Assembly: GCA_037043015.1 (NCBI GenBank)
Contig: CM073323.1
Span: 744,001-808,000, forward strand
Origin: Bryum argenteum
Taxonomy: Eukaryota > Streptophyta > Bryopsida > Bryales > Bryaceae
Length of the DNA: 64,000 nt
Direction of reading: 5' to 3'
Part shown: piece after piece, positions 32,029 to 41,805 of the stretch
Layout of the letters: the number at the start of each line of letters is the position of its first letter
How positions within the stretch are numbered: position 1 is the stretch's first letter
Position numbers and translations under genes: made by a program
The notes under the pieces: generated by a model
Told to the model about the DNA's origin: nothing
Seen by the model: only the letters and a program-made list of their open reading frames with translations
Databases searched by the model: none

Positions 32029-35000
32029 ATGGCAACAACTGACGGTCGTGATGCGGGACAGCAGTCAGGTCCGCCATCGACTACCGCACCAAGCCGCCAA
32101 CTCACCTCACAATCTCCAATTGTTGAAGACGAAGATGACGACATTCAAGAGATAATTCCGGGTACACAGCCTTCGCGCGACATTGATGAAGTTGACGAAG
32201 GAAACACACTTACGGTAGCAGCGTCTCCAACTGTAAGATACGCGGAGGAAACTCCTTCTCTCCCAAATACTGTGGAGGTTGGGGTTGTTGAAATGCCAAG
32301 TCATTTGGCTGAGATGGATCCTATGTGGAGCGCCGACGAGTTACGCGCTCAACAGAAGGGAAACTCTATCAACACTATATCTAGGTTGCGAATCAAACCT
32401 GTCGAGAAATCTCGACTTCGTATTCCCCTTTGTCGCCTCTCCTGTTACCCCAAGGTACGTCCTATAATAGAAACAGATGTTTACAAGTTGGCAAACGAGT
32501 ATGTCAAAGGTTACAGAGAGGACGATCGCGTTCTATATGTTTCTCCCTTCAGCAAGAACGGAAAGCAGCGGTTGGTGAAGGACGATGACGTGGTTTGAAA
32601 TAACCCTCATTGGAAAGCGGCCAATGATCGGTTTGAATCCTCATTGCAAGCCAATCCGGATCTTTGCCATTGAGTGGCAAATACTTCTACGTCTATGAGG
32701 GGAATCATCGCGTCACTGCTTGGATGCGGTACATTGAGCAAATGCGCAGAGATGATCCAGATTGGTATTTCTTTATCGACTGCATTGTCCTTGACGGACG
32801 TGCAGAATACAAAGTACTAAACGACGCGATGAATGACATCAACTGGTGAGTTTAATTTCGTATAATATTCTTTGTCTGTACTCTTTTATACACACACTCT
32901 ATATATTTATTAACTCACTTTATGAACAGGTCCACAGAGCATGATCATGTAGAAGATAGTCTGCCATCGAGGTTGCAAGTTGCAACGCATGCGCAAGTTT
33001 GGCAAGATGCCACTTGAAGAATGGAAACCCCTGATCTCTGCTGAGGACTGGAAGTACTGTTACACTGCGAAAGATAAATTGAGGCCAACTTGGTACTTTG
33101 TGACTAAAGACGTCTTCATCAAGTTCCTCTACGCGGTGCGTCTTTAATCATATCTTATGTATGAATTAATTTTCAACTAGGCTTTTAACGTTCTCTAATA
33201 TGCGTTATTTGATCGTTCAGAGGCCTTGTGCTAAGGTCGCCGACGAAGCCCAAGCCAAGTACTACAAAGACACTCCCGAAAACAAGAGGACAGCGCAAGG
33301 AGTTTGGACGGCCATGGACAAGGCTGTTAAGGCTGAGATTAAACGAATCTGACAAAAAGATTTCGACAAAATGCTTGCCGTAGCTAATCCAGAGTTAGGA
33401 AAAGCATTTGAGCAAGAGGTATGAATTCTGTCGACCAGACATATTGTTTTCTCTCGATCCCTTGTCGACACCCCTCTATTTAAATTTTTGATCTCTTTGT
33501 TGTTATTCGATGTAGATCAATCTTCATTATAGCCGTCAGAAGGATCCCGAGATGTCTTTGGAGCGCCTCTAGAAGGTAGCCACCACCAACGTTTTGAAGG
33601 AAGTGAAAACAATGTGGCTTCGTTGGTGGAACAATACTCCGGCATTTCGACGTAGTGTTCGCTTTCCAGACCCGGTCGAGATGAAAGTCAGGGTGTTGGA
33701 GGCATGGCTTGCTCGTGCAGCACTCTGGTCGCAGGTACTCAATATCCACTCAATCACATTTGTTACACCATTTTGTCCATACCAATTTATTATGTATGTA
33801 ACTAACTTCAATTGTTGACCGCAGTTAGCGACGTATCTTAAGGAGGAGGTAAACAGGTTCTTCAAACAAGAGATTTCTCAAATCCCGAACCTTGACGCAA
33901 TTATGATGCCCGAAGAGTACGTCGAAAAATGGCGACTTCTTTTATGGGATAAGGCTTTTGATGCTTATGTAGGGCCCAAAGTCAGCCCTAAGTTCCTTAA
34001 AGGCTCCCACATTGACAAGATAGGCGGGGGTGCTCCAACTAAGAAGCAATTGATGTTCACGTTCGAACACGTCGTTTCGTATTGTCTATTTTATTATCAT
34101 CAAATTCTTTCAAATGATTATAATTGATTATACTCATTGTAGGTATATCAAACAAGAGCTCGTTGCTAAGGGTGGTCTCCCTACGTTGGACATTCCATCT
34201 GAGTTCCAAGTCCCATACTTGAAAAAGAAACCAATGTCGATTTTTTCCAATGATCAGAGGCAGCGGTTCAAGATGGCTTTACTGTTGACTGGTGGTTGGT
34301 TTCTAGAGTCTCTTACCCACCATGTTCACAAGGAAGAGATGCATATTGTGCAGTTAGCGGATTCGGTCGGCTCCGCTCCTGGTTGATGATGATGAGGACG
34401 ACTTCTGCATGCTTCCGGGTGCTCCACCACTACCCCCACCGGCTACACTAAAAGGTAGAGAACATGCAGGTGGCAGCCGCAAACGTCGCAAAAAAGAGCC
34501 TATCCCTGAGCTAGAGGAGGAGGAATAAGAAGAGGAAGTGGAGGAGCACGAAGAGAATGACAAAGACGACGAGGGAGATCATGATATGTTCCCATTCCCG
34601 ATGTTCCCATTCCCGATGAGCTTGCAGGTGGTGCAAATTGGAATGTATGTAAGTTACCTTTTCCTACTACACTTTGTTATTTTTCTAACATATACACTTC
34701 TGTATACATTGCAGTTCAAAGAGAAGTTGATATGACACAAGCTTCCCAAGAGACGGTTGTCAACAACGGTGGGCGTGGTGTAAGAGGTCGAGCTGCCTCA
34801 GAGAGTCAGGCAGTTCTGCCACAAAGGCATGCTTGAGGATGGACACAAGCATCTGAGGGTGGGGTTTCGAATGTGGGATCTACTCCTACATCATCGTCAG
34901 CCCCTCGTGAATCCCCTCTGTCACATGGACCGACGCATTCTAATGGACCCATGCGTCTCATAGTTATTCCCAAAAATGTGGGTAGTACTTCATCTTCTCC

Positions 35001-36165
35001 TACAACTGTAACGCTCCCTATGTCCTAGAGAAAGGAGACACGGCCGCCTAGGTTCAGCAGTCTACAAAGGGTGCAGGCTGGGTAGACGCTATTATTATGC
35101 ACCCTAAGGACGTCAAAATTGACCGTATACTACACGATCGTGCTAATACTTACAACTTCCGGCTTGTGCGAGAGTGTTGGGCCTATAACCCCCTTCCTTT
35201 GGTTAAACCTGGCGCTACCGCAAGAGAGGTATAATTTGAATATTGTACTTTATTTAATCTCTCATTTCAACATTTCGTTTTCTTATTTCGAATTGCTTAT
35301 TGCAGACCTATAACTTTACCATCAAGGTCTATGCTCGTAAGGACTTCGTGAAGATGTTCAATATACGACAGGTGGCGCAAGCATACGCAGGAGTCGCGAC
35401 CATACCTGACGAGGATGACATGGTCAGTTACTTTGCTGACGCGAGTTCTATTACCTACCGCACTAACGGAAAGCCGTGGCGCGGCGCACGTGAGAAGGAT
35501 CCTTCGTTTTTGCAGTGCTTCGTGGATTGTCTCACGGACGATGGGGGAATCGTGTTTGACTTAAGCGCTAGTACAGGTAAAAATTTAAGTTCCCATTTAT
35601 AAGCAGTTTGCAAATTCATATTTTCAATACTCATGTGGATTTCCAAATGTGCAGGTGCTTCAATTATCGCATGTGCACGCTCCAATCGTCACCTCATTGC
35701 TTTTGAGGCAGATGAAGAGATCTTTGATGGCTCTTCGCCACCTTCAAACACCCTAAACCGTTGGAAGAAGAAAGTGGGGAATCAGCCTCTGGTGACGATT
35801 ACGACTCCGATGAACCATATCTGAGGAAGCCTCGCACTTATATTGGTGTGTAGTTCATTCAATTCAATGACTTTTTGTGATTTCAAAGTCCGTACTACAT
35901 TCATAGCATTGACTGGTTATGATTATTTAGATATGCAGGCATCTCAAGACACTTGACCCGAAACGCTCATCTCATCAATAGCCCACCTCCCACACTTGTT
36001 CTACCATCTTATGCGGAGCATGTTGCTCGGGCTTTCGTCGCGGCTCCAACTCCTCCTGTACCGAATTCTTCACGCCGACGCTTTAGAGCTTGTGTGCTTA
36101 GGTACGTTGACTTAGAGGCAGATCAGTGTGACCATCATTTTAATGGTGCTTCACCTTCATCGTAG
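32029..36165 (+). pseudogene. ParB-like / DNA methyltransferase-like fusion gene, copy B (MULE II)
   Basis: This is the most diverged of the four copies. Exon 1 (from an ATG at 32029) has PLCRLSCYPKVRPIIETD and VYEGNHRVTAWMRYIE (ParB-like). Later exons keep EEYVEKWRLLLWDKAFDAYV, the acidic/basic linker, and the C-terminal FLQCFVDCLTDDGGIVFDL with SASTG, ASIIACARSNRHLIAFEADE. The motif IV region (DAPE) is missing, so catalysis would be lost. Other breaks include TGA at 32596 where Trp is expected, a frame change near 32670, stops near 33352 and 33571, and a frame change near 34385. The C-terminal exon (YVDLEADQCDHHFNG) ends at 36165. It reads toward the R end. Confidence 0.65.
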
Positions 36166-37220
36166 TGTGCATATTTTTTTTACTATTTCAGAGATGACTA
36201 TGTAGGGCCAACTCTCATGAGTTGTCTTACCCTACAAGTCATTACTTTCAAATGATCTACATTATTTTACATATATGTGTGTTTGCCAGTTTGGAAACCT
36301 TAGACCGTATTGAACAATTTCAATGTCTAATTCTGTACTCAATCTATATGTTGGGTTCACTTGTCACACCCCACTATTTCAAATGACATTAAAATTTCTA
36401 AAATGTATACAAGGTCTTATAGGTCAATGCTACCCTATATTTGTCAATGTCTATAGGAGCTTCTATTTTGTCCCTAATAGCTCAAGATAGTTGCCTTGTG
36501 CGCAATGCGATGCTCAAACGAGCCCGATGGGGATCGAACCCGGACCTCCGCTATGCCATCGTTATGTCTAAACCGTCCACTACATTAGATTAAACGATGA
36601 CACAGTTTCAATTACTGAAAATTGAATTATTTATCTTATTGCCATTTATATTTTTTCCTTTATCAGTATTGTTTCACAACATGCGCAGTATTCCTTGCCG
36701 GGCTCGTGTGAGCAACACGTTACATAAGAGGCAACTATCCAAGGATGTAGTATAGATCTCTAGGGTTCTTTGCTTTCGTTGAATTTTTGTTGTATTTTAA
36801 TGATGATGTCAGCCCTAATTTATCCCCAAACCATAAACCCAAAAACAAATTTTAGAATTACCTAAAACATATGTTCAATTTAACCTTTAAATAGTTATGC
36901 CTCCAATTCACACGTTCATCAATATGATGACATCAGCCCTACTTTCAATATATTAACATAAAATCTTCAAGACAATACAAATGAAATATTCATGCGAGGT
37001 GGGACCCACATTTAAAGAAGACCCAACACCACGGAATTAGGGACCCTAAATCCTAAAAATAGACATTTAAAAATAGTACAGTACAAAATTAAGTGGTGAT
37101 AGGGTACTTTACTTTGAAAAAAAAATGTTATAAAATAGTCAAAATTGTCCCGTCACCGCTCTACACTCACCGCTCACCGCTCTACGCTCTACGCTCTACG
37201 CTCACGCCTCTACGTTCCCC
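36166..37220. repeat. R end of MULE II with tRNA-like module
   Basis: Contains two TGATGATGTCAGCCCT / GATGACATCAGCCCT motifs (about 36801 and 36926), the ATTCCGTGG block (as its complement) and terminal CGCTCTACGCTC heptamers. The tRNA-like module is listed separately. No coding frame is supported. Confidence 0.7.
36523..36590 (-). other. tRNA-like (pol III A-box/B-box) module
   Basis: Read on the minus strand, TAGTGGACGGTTTAGACA resembles a tRNA D-arm/A box. It is followed 24 bases later by GGTTCGATCC, a good B box in a T-arm-like context (CCGGGTTCGATCCCC). The same arm recurs at the matching place in copy A (5249), III (39867) and D (62076), always in the same orientation relative to the R end. 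It is not a complete tRNA: no acceptor stem was found. Confidence 0.5.
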
Positions 37221-37229
37221 GTTTAGCCT

Positions 37230-38115
37230 GCTCGACGGAGGAGGCATGCGTCCGTCAGTCCGGAAGCGGTTTTAGGGGTCGGGGCATCGGTCTTAGGGGG
37301 GGCGGTGTTCCCTCCTCCCCCACTCGCCCGCCCTCAGTGACGAGGCCGGGGGGGTTCAGAGGCAGATGTGGCACGGACGGGGGGGGGGTTCACAGATGTG
37401 GACGGACGGACCGGTTCAGGGTTCAGTGATGTAGGCAGTCGGGGCGTCCGATGTGGGCGGAACGGGGGGTCGTACGTACGCGGTTTTGGAGGGGGGGTGT
37501 GTTTCGGGTGGGTTCGGACCGACGGAGAGAGGGTCGGACGGGGAACGGGCCTTCGTTCGAGGACGGACCTGGGGTTTAGAGTGGCATCATTGGTCGGAAA
37601 GGCGGCGCTTAGGTTCGGTCCCAGGTTCGGGAATAGGGGGTCGGGATTCAGGTGGCCCGAGGATAGGGGGTCCTGGGGTTTTGGGGGTCCGGGAATAGAG
37701 GGTCCCGGGAATAGGGGGGGGGTCCGGGACGAGGTGGGTATTGAAGAGGTCCAGGCTCTAGGGTCTCATTCTCAAATCCGCACTCCTTTCAGCGCCCAGA
37801 CCGCCTGCCTCTCATTCCAGAGCGCGGGTGCGCGGGGTGCGCAAAGTGAGGGGTCGCGGATAGCCGGGGGTTTAGGGTCCTACGAGAAAAATCAGAATTC
37901 ACGCGCGGTCCCACTGCTCAGTATGAAGTAGTACGCGCGCGCGCGAGCGCACACACACACACACACTCACACCCGCACCCTGTTGGCACCTGTCGGACGG
38001 CGGAAGTTCATGGTCGGACGCATGTGCATCGGTTTAGTTCGAAGCACAGCACCCAAATCCAGCCAAAAAAGTAACTATTACCCCGTCGTGGAAGGGGGTC
38101 CGAAAGTGGTTTTAG

Positions 38116-38148
<33 letters not shown>

Positions 38149-38191
38149 TTTTAACTATTTAGAGCTCGCGGCAGACCCGGTTCTAGGGAAC
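37230..38191. other. GC-rich intergenic DNA with alternating purine-pyrimidine tract
   Basis: Continuation of the TTTAGGG-laced GC-rich block. At 37931-37970 a run of GCGCGC followed by CACACACA forms an alternating purine-pyrimidine tract (Z-DNA-prone). A T-rich tract at about 38110-38152 precedes the next ORF. No convincing gene. Confidence 0.5.
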
Positions 38192-39288
38192 ATGGAGACC
38201 CCTCCCAGTTCGAGGTCCAAGGGGAAGCGACCATGGCGATCATGTGGCGAGTCAGAGAACTCCGATGGTGGCGGATCGCCAGGATCCAGTCCGACTCGTA
38301 GGAAGCGGTGCAGGAAGGGTACTCCCCTGGAGATGGAGATCTTCGAGGACCCGTCCAAGGTGGCGTACCCGGGTTGGGAGAAGGCACCGCTTCCGTGGAC
38401 AGCCAAGACCGCAAAACAGTTCGTGAACTTCTGTCACATCGACAAAATGTGGCCGGCAGTGGAGGATCACACGACGCACTGCCACCGCAGGGAGGCCAGG
38501 TGGTGGCGTCTCGAGGATTTGGAGGTGAAGTGGAGATTCCTCACCATTCTGAGGGCCATCTCAGACAGTCCGAAGTGGAACAGGAACTCCATCCCAAAAT
38601 GCGTGGCGTCTTTGATGTACGCGGAACACGTGCTGAAAGTGCCCGTCGACTGGTCCACACTCCCGACCGGCAGACCGTTCGGTGCCCTCGGATACATGTA
38701 CACCACAAGGAGACCGGTGAACATTACGACCGTGGGGCCGATCCCGGACTGGTTCACGGAGGACCCGACTCGAGTGGAACCGCCACGAGGCGACGAACCC
38801 GAGCACAAGAAGACACCCAAACGTCGGCGGGCACGGTCGCCTCCAGTCGAACCCCAATCCGATCCCGGTCAAGTGGACAGGACGGAGGGGGAGGAGGAGT
38901 CGACCGAAACGTCCCCGCTCTCGATGGATCCGGTCGAGCCGACGACCGTGGCGGACGGACGCGCCGTGACAACGGGGGCGGACTGGGAGCCGACGGGGTT
39001 CGATGTGGTGCTGTGGACGGAGGCGGGCAGGATGCGCACGGAGGCGGACAGGGATCGCACCGTGGCGGACGGGACGCACAGCGGGGCGGACGGGGTGCTC
39101 GCCGCGGCGGACGTGGCGGCCACCACGTCGGGTCCGGGGTTTAGGCTCGGTGATGTCTCCGCATGGATGGCTCGTCTCGACGCCGTGACCGAGGAATTGG
39201 CGGCCGTGAGGACGGAAAATGCTGACCTCCGAATATCACTGGAGACTGAGAGGCAGGAATCCGCCGCCAGGGTGGGGAGGGCGGCGGC
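38192..39288 (+). CDS. CHIDK-block coiled-coil protein, truncated by MULE III
   Basis: Starts METPPSSRSKGKRPW. Residues about 35-160 share a block with the RING protein at 2193: SKVAYPGWEKAPLPWTAKTA then QFVNFCHIDKMWP and VDWSTL, against KLAFRGWEDEPDMW, SFIEWCHIDKKFP and VDWTTV. A basic stretch KKTPKRRRARS, an acidic/Thr-rich linker with repeated Ala-Asp-Gly, and a coiled coil ARLDAVTEELAAVRTENADL follow. The frame stops where the R-end tip of MULE III begins (GGGGAA at 39289), so the C-terminal part, a RING finger in the relative, is lost. Function unknown. Confidence 0.6.
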
Positions 39289-40150
39289 GGGGAATGCACG
39301 GGTGTGAGCGGAGAGCGGTGAGCGGTGAGCGGTGATTGACAGAATTATTTTTTTTTTCATGAAAGATTAAGACCCTATTACCACTCATTGCAAAAAAAAT
39401 TTTAAAGTTAATAGCCCTATTACCATGGGATGGGTGGTTCTGAATTTTTGACATGGTCGTTTTTAGGCTGAAAAAAAACCCAACACCGTGGCTATAGGTC
39501 CTTTATCCATTTATTTTTATGGTTTAGAGGTTATACAATATTTCATAAATTATCCACATTTGCAAGTTTAAATAAAAGTTAATTAAAATATGGGCTGGCA
39601 TCATCATGTGTAACCAATACAATTGAAATCATATACAAAATCTAAACCATAATTTGGGATGGCCCTTTAGGTAATCAATAAGTTTACTTTATCAATATTA
39701 AGATTTAGAGACTAATTAGGGCTGACGTCATCAATTTCCTATTACACCTGTCAGAAATATAGGTAGATGCTTCGGTTCATATAATCTGAAATTTAGAATT
39801 ACAGGTCGTCTTCCTGTGTCACCTTGTAAGGTGTACAGAAAGACATTCACGTGGCATTGTAGTGGTCCGAGTTCGATTCTCCTCGGCCTCGTTTGAGCGT
39901 TGCACCGCGTTCTAAAGCAGCTATCCTGAGCTATACAATTACTGTACTATAGCCCCTACCGACATTGGCAAGCTTCAATCACTCCCATGGAAACAAAAAA
40001 ACTTTTAGTGTACAATGAGTTTAGTAATTAAAAATTTACATACATCGATGCATTGATATTGGAGTTGAAGGAGTTACATAAAAATTAGGGCTGACGTCAC
40101 CGTTAAAGGCATGCATGGCTTACATTACACCGTTTTGAGATACTTAAATG
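39289..40150. repeat. R end of MULE III with tRNA-like arm
   Basis: Heptamer tip at 39303-39333. Conserved blocks CCCTATTACCATGG (about 39414) and ACCGTGG (about 39485). A B-box-like arm CCGAGTTCGATTCTCC at about 39867, and GGGCTGACGTCA sites at about 39719 and 40088. The similarity to copy A breaks off at about 40150 and resumes near 41680. Confidence 0.7.
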
Positions 40151-40242
40151 GCATGTTTTGTAATATCACCCACATCTTCCATAATATCAACAAATTTATG
40201 TAATATCATCCAATATTCCATAATATCACACTATTAGAAATT

Positions 40243-41000
40243 TTGCTCATGCTCATGCTCAATGTCGGTGCTCATGATCATGCTCATGCTCAATGTCGGT
40301 GCTCAGGCTCATGCTCAATGTCGGTGCTCATGCTCATGCTCAATGTCGGTGCTCATGCTCATGCTCAATGTCGGTGCTCATGCTCATGCTCATGCTCAAT
40401 GTCGGTGCTCATGCTCATGCTCATGCTCAATGTCGGTGCTCATGTATTATGATGTTGGACGTCATGAGATTGAATGGGTTGTGTCATATGGAGTGTCGGT
40501 TAAGGGGTGAATACATTCCATGAAGCTGTGAATTGTCGGTGCTCATTGTGATGTGCTAGTAGAGATGGGAGAAAAGGATGCTGTGGTGATTGGATTACTC
40601 ACGAGAATGTAAGAAAAATGCCGTGATGGTGTTCATGAGAACTCACGTCCATTGTCATGACAGTGTAAGTGAATTTTTGTCTCGATTTCTAATTTGTTGG
40701 AATGTCGGTGCCGCTGTGGAGTTCAAGATGATGACAAAAAATGTAAAAAATGTTCAAAATCGCGGTGCCACTGTGGAGATCGAGAAGTGACAAAAAAAAT
40801 GAAAAAATTGTCCAAAATCGCCGGTGCATTTGTGGAGTTCGAAGCTGACAAATAATGTAAAAAAATGTCTGAAACTGTCGGTTTTAGCTGTGGAGTTCAG
40901 AAGCTGACAAAAAATGTAAAAAAATGTCCAAAATTATCGGTGCCGGTGTGCCGATTCTGACGGCACTGCCGGTGTCCCAATCTGACTGCACTGCCGGTTT
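40243..41000 (+). repeat. Minisatellite and degenerate array upstream of the ADD gene
   Basis: At 40243-40450 are seven tandem units of CTCATGCTCAATGTCGGTG with variable CTCATG copy number. From about 40490 to 40960 the same GTCGGTG core recurs in longer, degenerate units with GTGGAGTTCGAAGCTGAC and AAATGTAAAAAATGTCC. It lies directly 5' of the ADD gene and may be its promoter region. Open frames in the minisatellite are artefacts. Confidence 0.8.
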
Positions 41001-41146
41001 TGGGTGATCATATTGGTGAGGTTTGATGGGAAATCCAAAGTTTTTCCTTGCATACAATAACGGAGGAGGAGAAAGCCAGCATCTCAATGCATTGTGTTGG
41101 CCATCTCTTTTTTGAAACCTCTCACTCTTGCACTGTTGTGGAACAA

Positions 41147-41584
41147 ATGGCGGGGCATTCGGCCGATTTTGATCCTTTGTACTTGTATTCATGCACTGCT
41201 TGTGGAGCTAAAAAAATCCGTGCTTGTTTGTTGGAGCATCCTCGTCTCGGTGTTGGCATATGCATTTCGTGCAAACTTGTGTTGGACGACGTTGTATTCA
41301 CGAAGAACGCCCAGTACGATGATGAGCAATGCAATTGGTGTGGGGGAAATCAGTTTGTGATCCCGTGTGATTATTGTAACAGGGCGTGGTGTGCAGCGTG
41401 TATCGCACGGAACAAGGGAGACGACTACCTGAAGGACATGACGGTCAAAAATTGGGGGTGCTTCAGCTGCAACAAGTACGAGATAGTGCCTCTGCAGACG
41501 ATCTGGGAGGATTTCGTGGAATTCACTTCAGAAGCTGGTGACCGCAGCAGCAGTGATTCTGCGAGTGATTCCAACTACGACTAG
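41147..41584 (+). CDS. ADD-domain (ATRX-DNMT3-type) zinc-finger protein
   Basis: An intact single-exon frame of 145 residues from ATG 41147; an in-frame ATG at 41087 would add 20. It matches the two-part ADD fold: a GATA-like finger (CTAC ... EHPRLGVGICISC), the linking QYDDEQ as in DNMT3 (YDDD.Q), then a C8 PHD-like finger (CNWCGG, CDYC, CAAC, WGCFSC). A hydrophobic/acidic tail ends in a Ser/Asp run (DRSSSDSASDSNYD). In DNMT3 and ATRX the ADD reads unmethylated H3K4 (with H3K9me3 in ATRX) and anchors DNA methylation or chromatin remodelling. Here it stands alone, next to and convergent with the methyltransferase gene, inside a block of about 1.5 kb absent from copies A, II and D. Nuclear H3 reading is an inference from the family. 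Confidence 0.7.
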   Translation: MAGHSADFDPLYLYSCTACGAKKIRACLLEHPRLGVGICISCKLVLDDVVFTKNAQYDDEQCNWCGGNQFVIPCDYCNRAWCAACIARNKGDDYLKDMTVKNWGCFSCNKYEIVPLQTIWEDFVEFTSEAGDRSSSDSASDSNYD

Positions 41585-41805
41585 TTGATTGCTAGTTATA
41601 GTAGTTGTTTGGCCAGGACTCACACTTGGATTGAGAGTTGGCTTCAATGTGCTGAAATTTTTTGAATACATATGACCGACTTATAAAAATATAAAACCGT
41701 GTATATTGGAAAACACATATAGATAGTATATAAGTAATAGATCATGGAAAACTACGAATGTATGGCGCTACCATGTCTAGTACCTATCGGAAAACAAATC
41801 ACAAA

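Larger units (their letters stand above)
24322..37220. mobile_element. MULE copy II, complete, 12.9 kb, with 9-bp target duplication
   Basis: Flanked by GTTTAGCCT at 24313-24321 and 37221-37229. The left tip (L end) reads GGGACG, then heptamers GTGAGCG(TAGAGCG)n from 24338. The right tip (R end), read inward, is GGGGAA, 9 bases, then CGTGAGCG with TAGAGCG heptamers. A 9-bp duplication is typical of Mutator-like elements. Contents left to right: a transposase remnant reading toward the L end, repeats, a 2-kb tandem array, the small-protein exon, and the ParB-methyltransferase gene reading toward the R end. Confidence 0.85.

Noticed and set aside
37368-37931. Gly-rich open frame of 187 codons
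   Set aside because: G-rich low-complexity DNA gives Gly/Arg runs in several frames; no sign of coding.
40243-40510. Cys/Ser and Met-Leu repeats encoded in the minisatellite
   Set aside because: The three plus-strand frames are all open across the repeat, so the frames carry no information.
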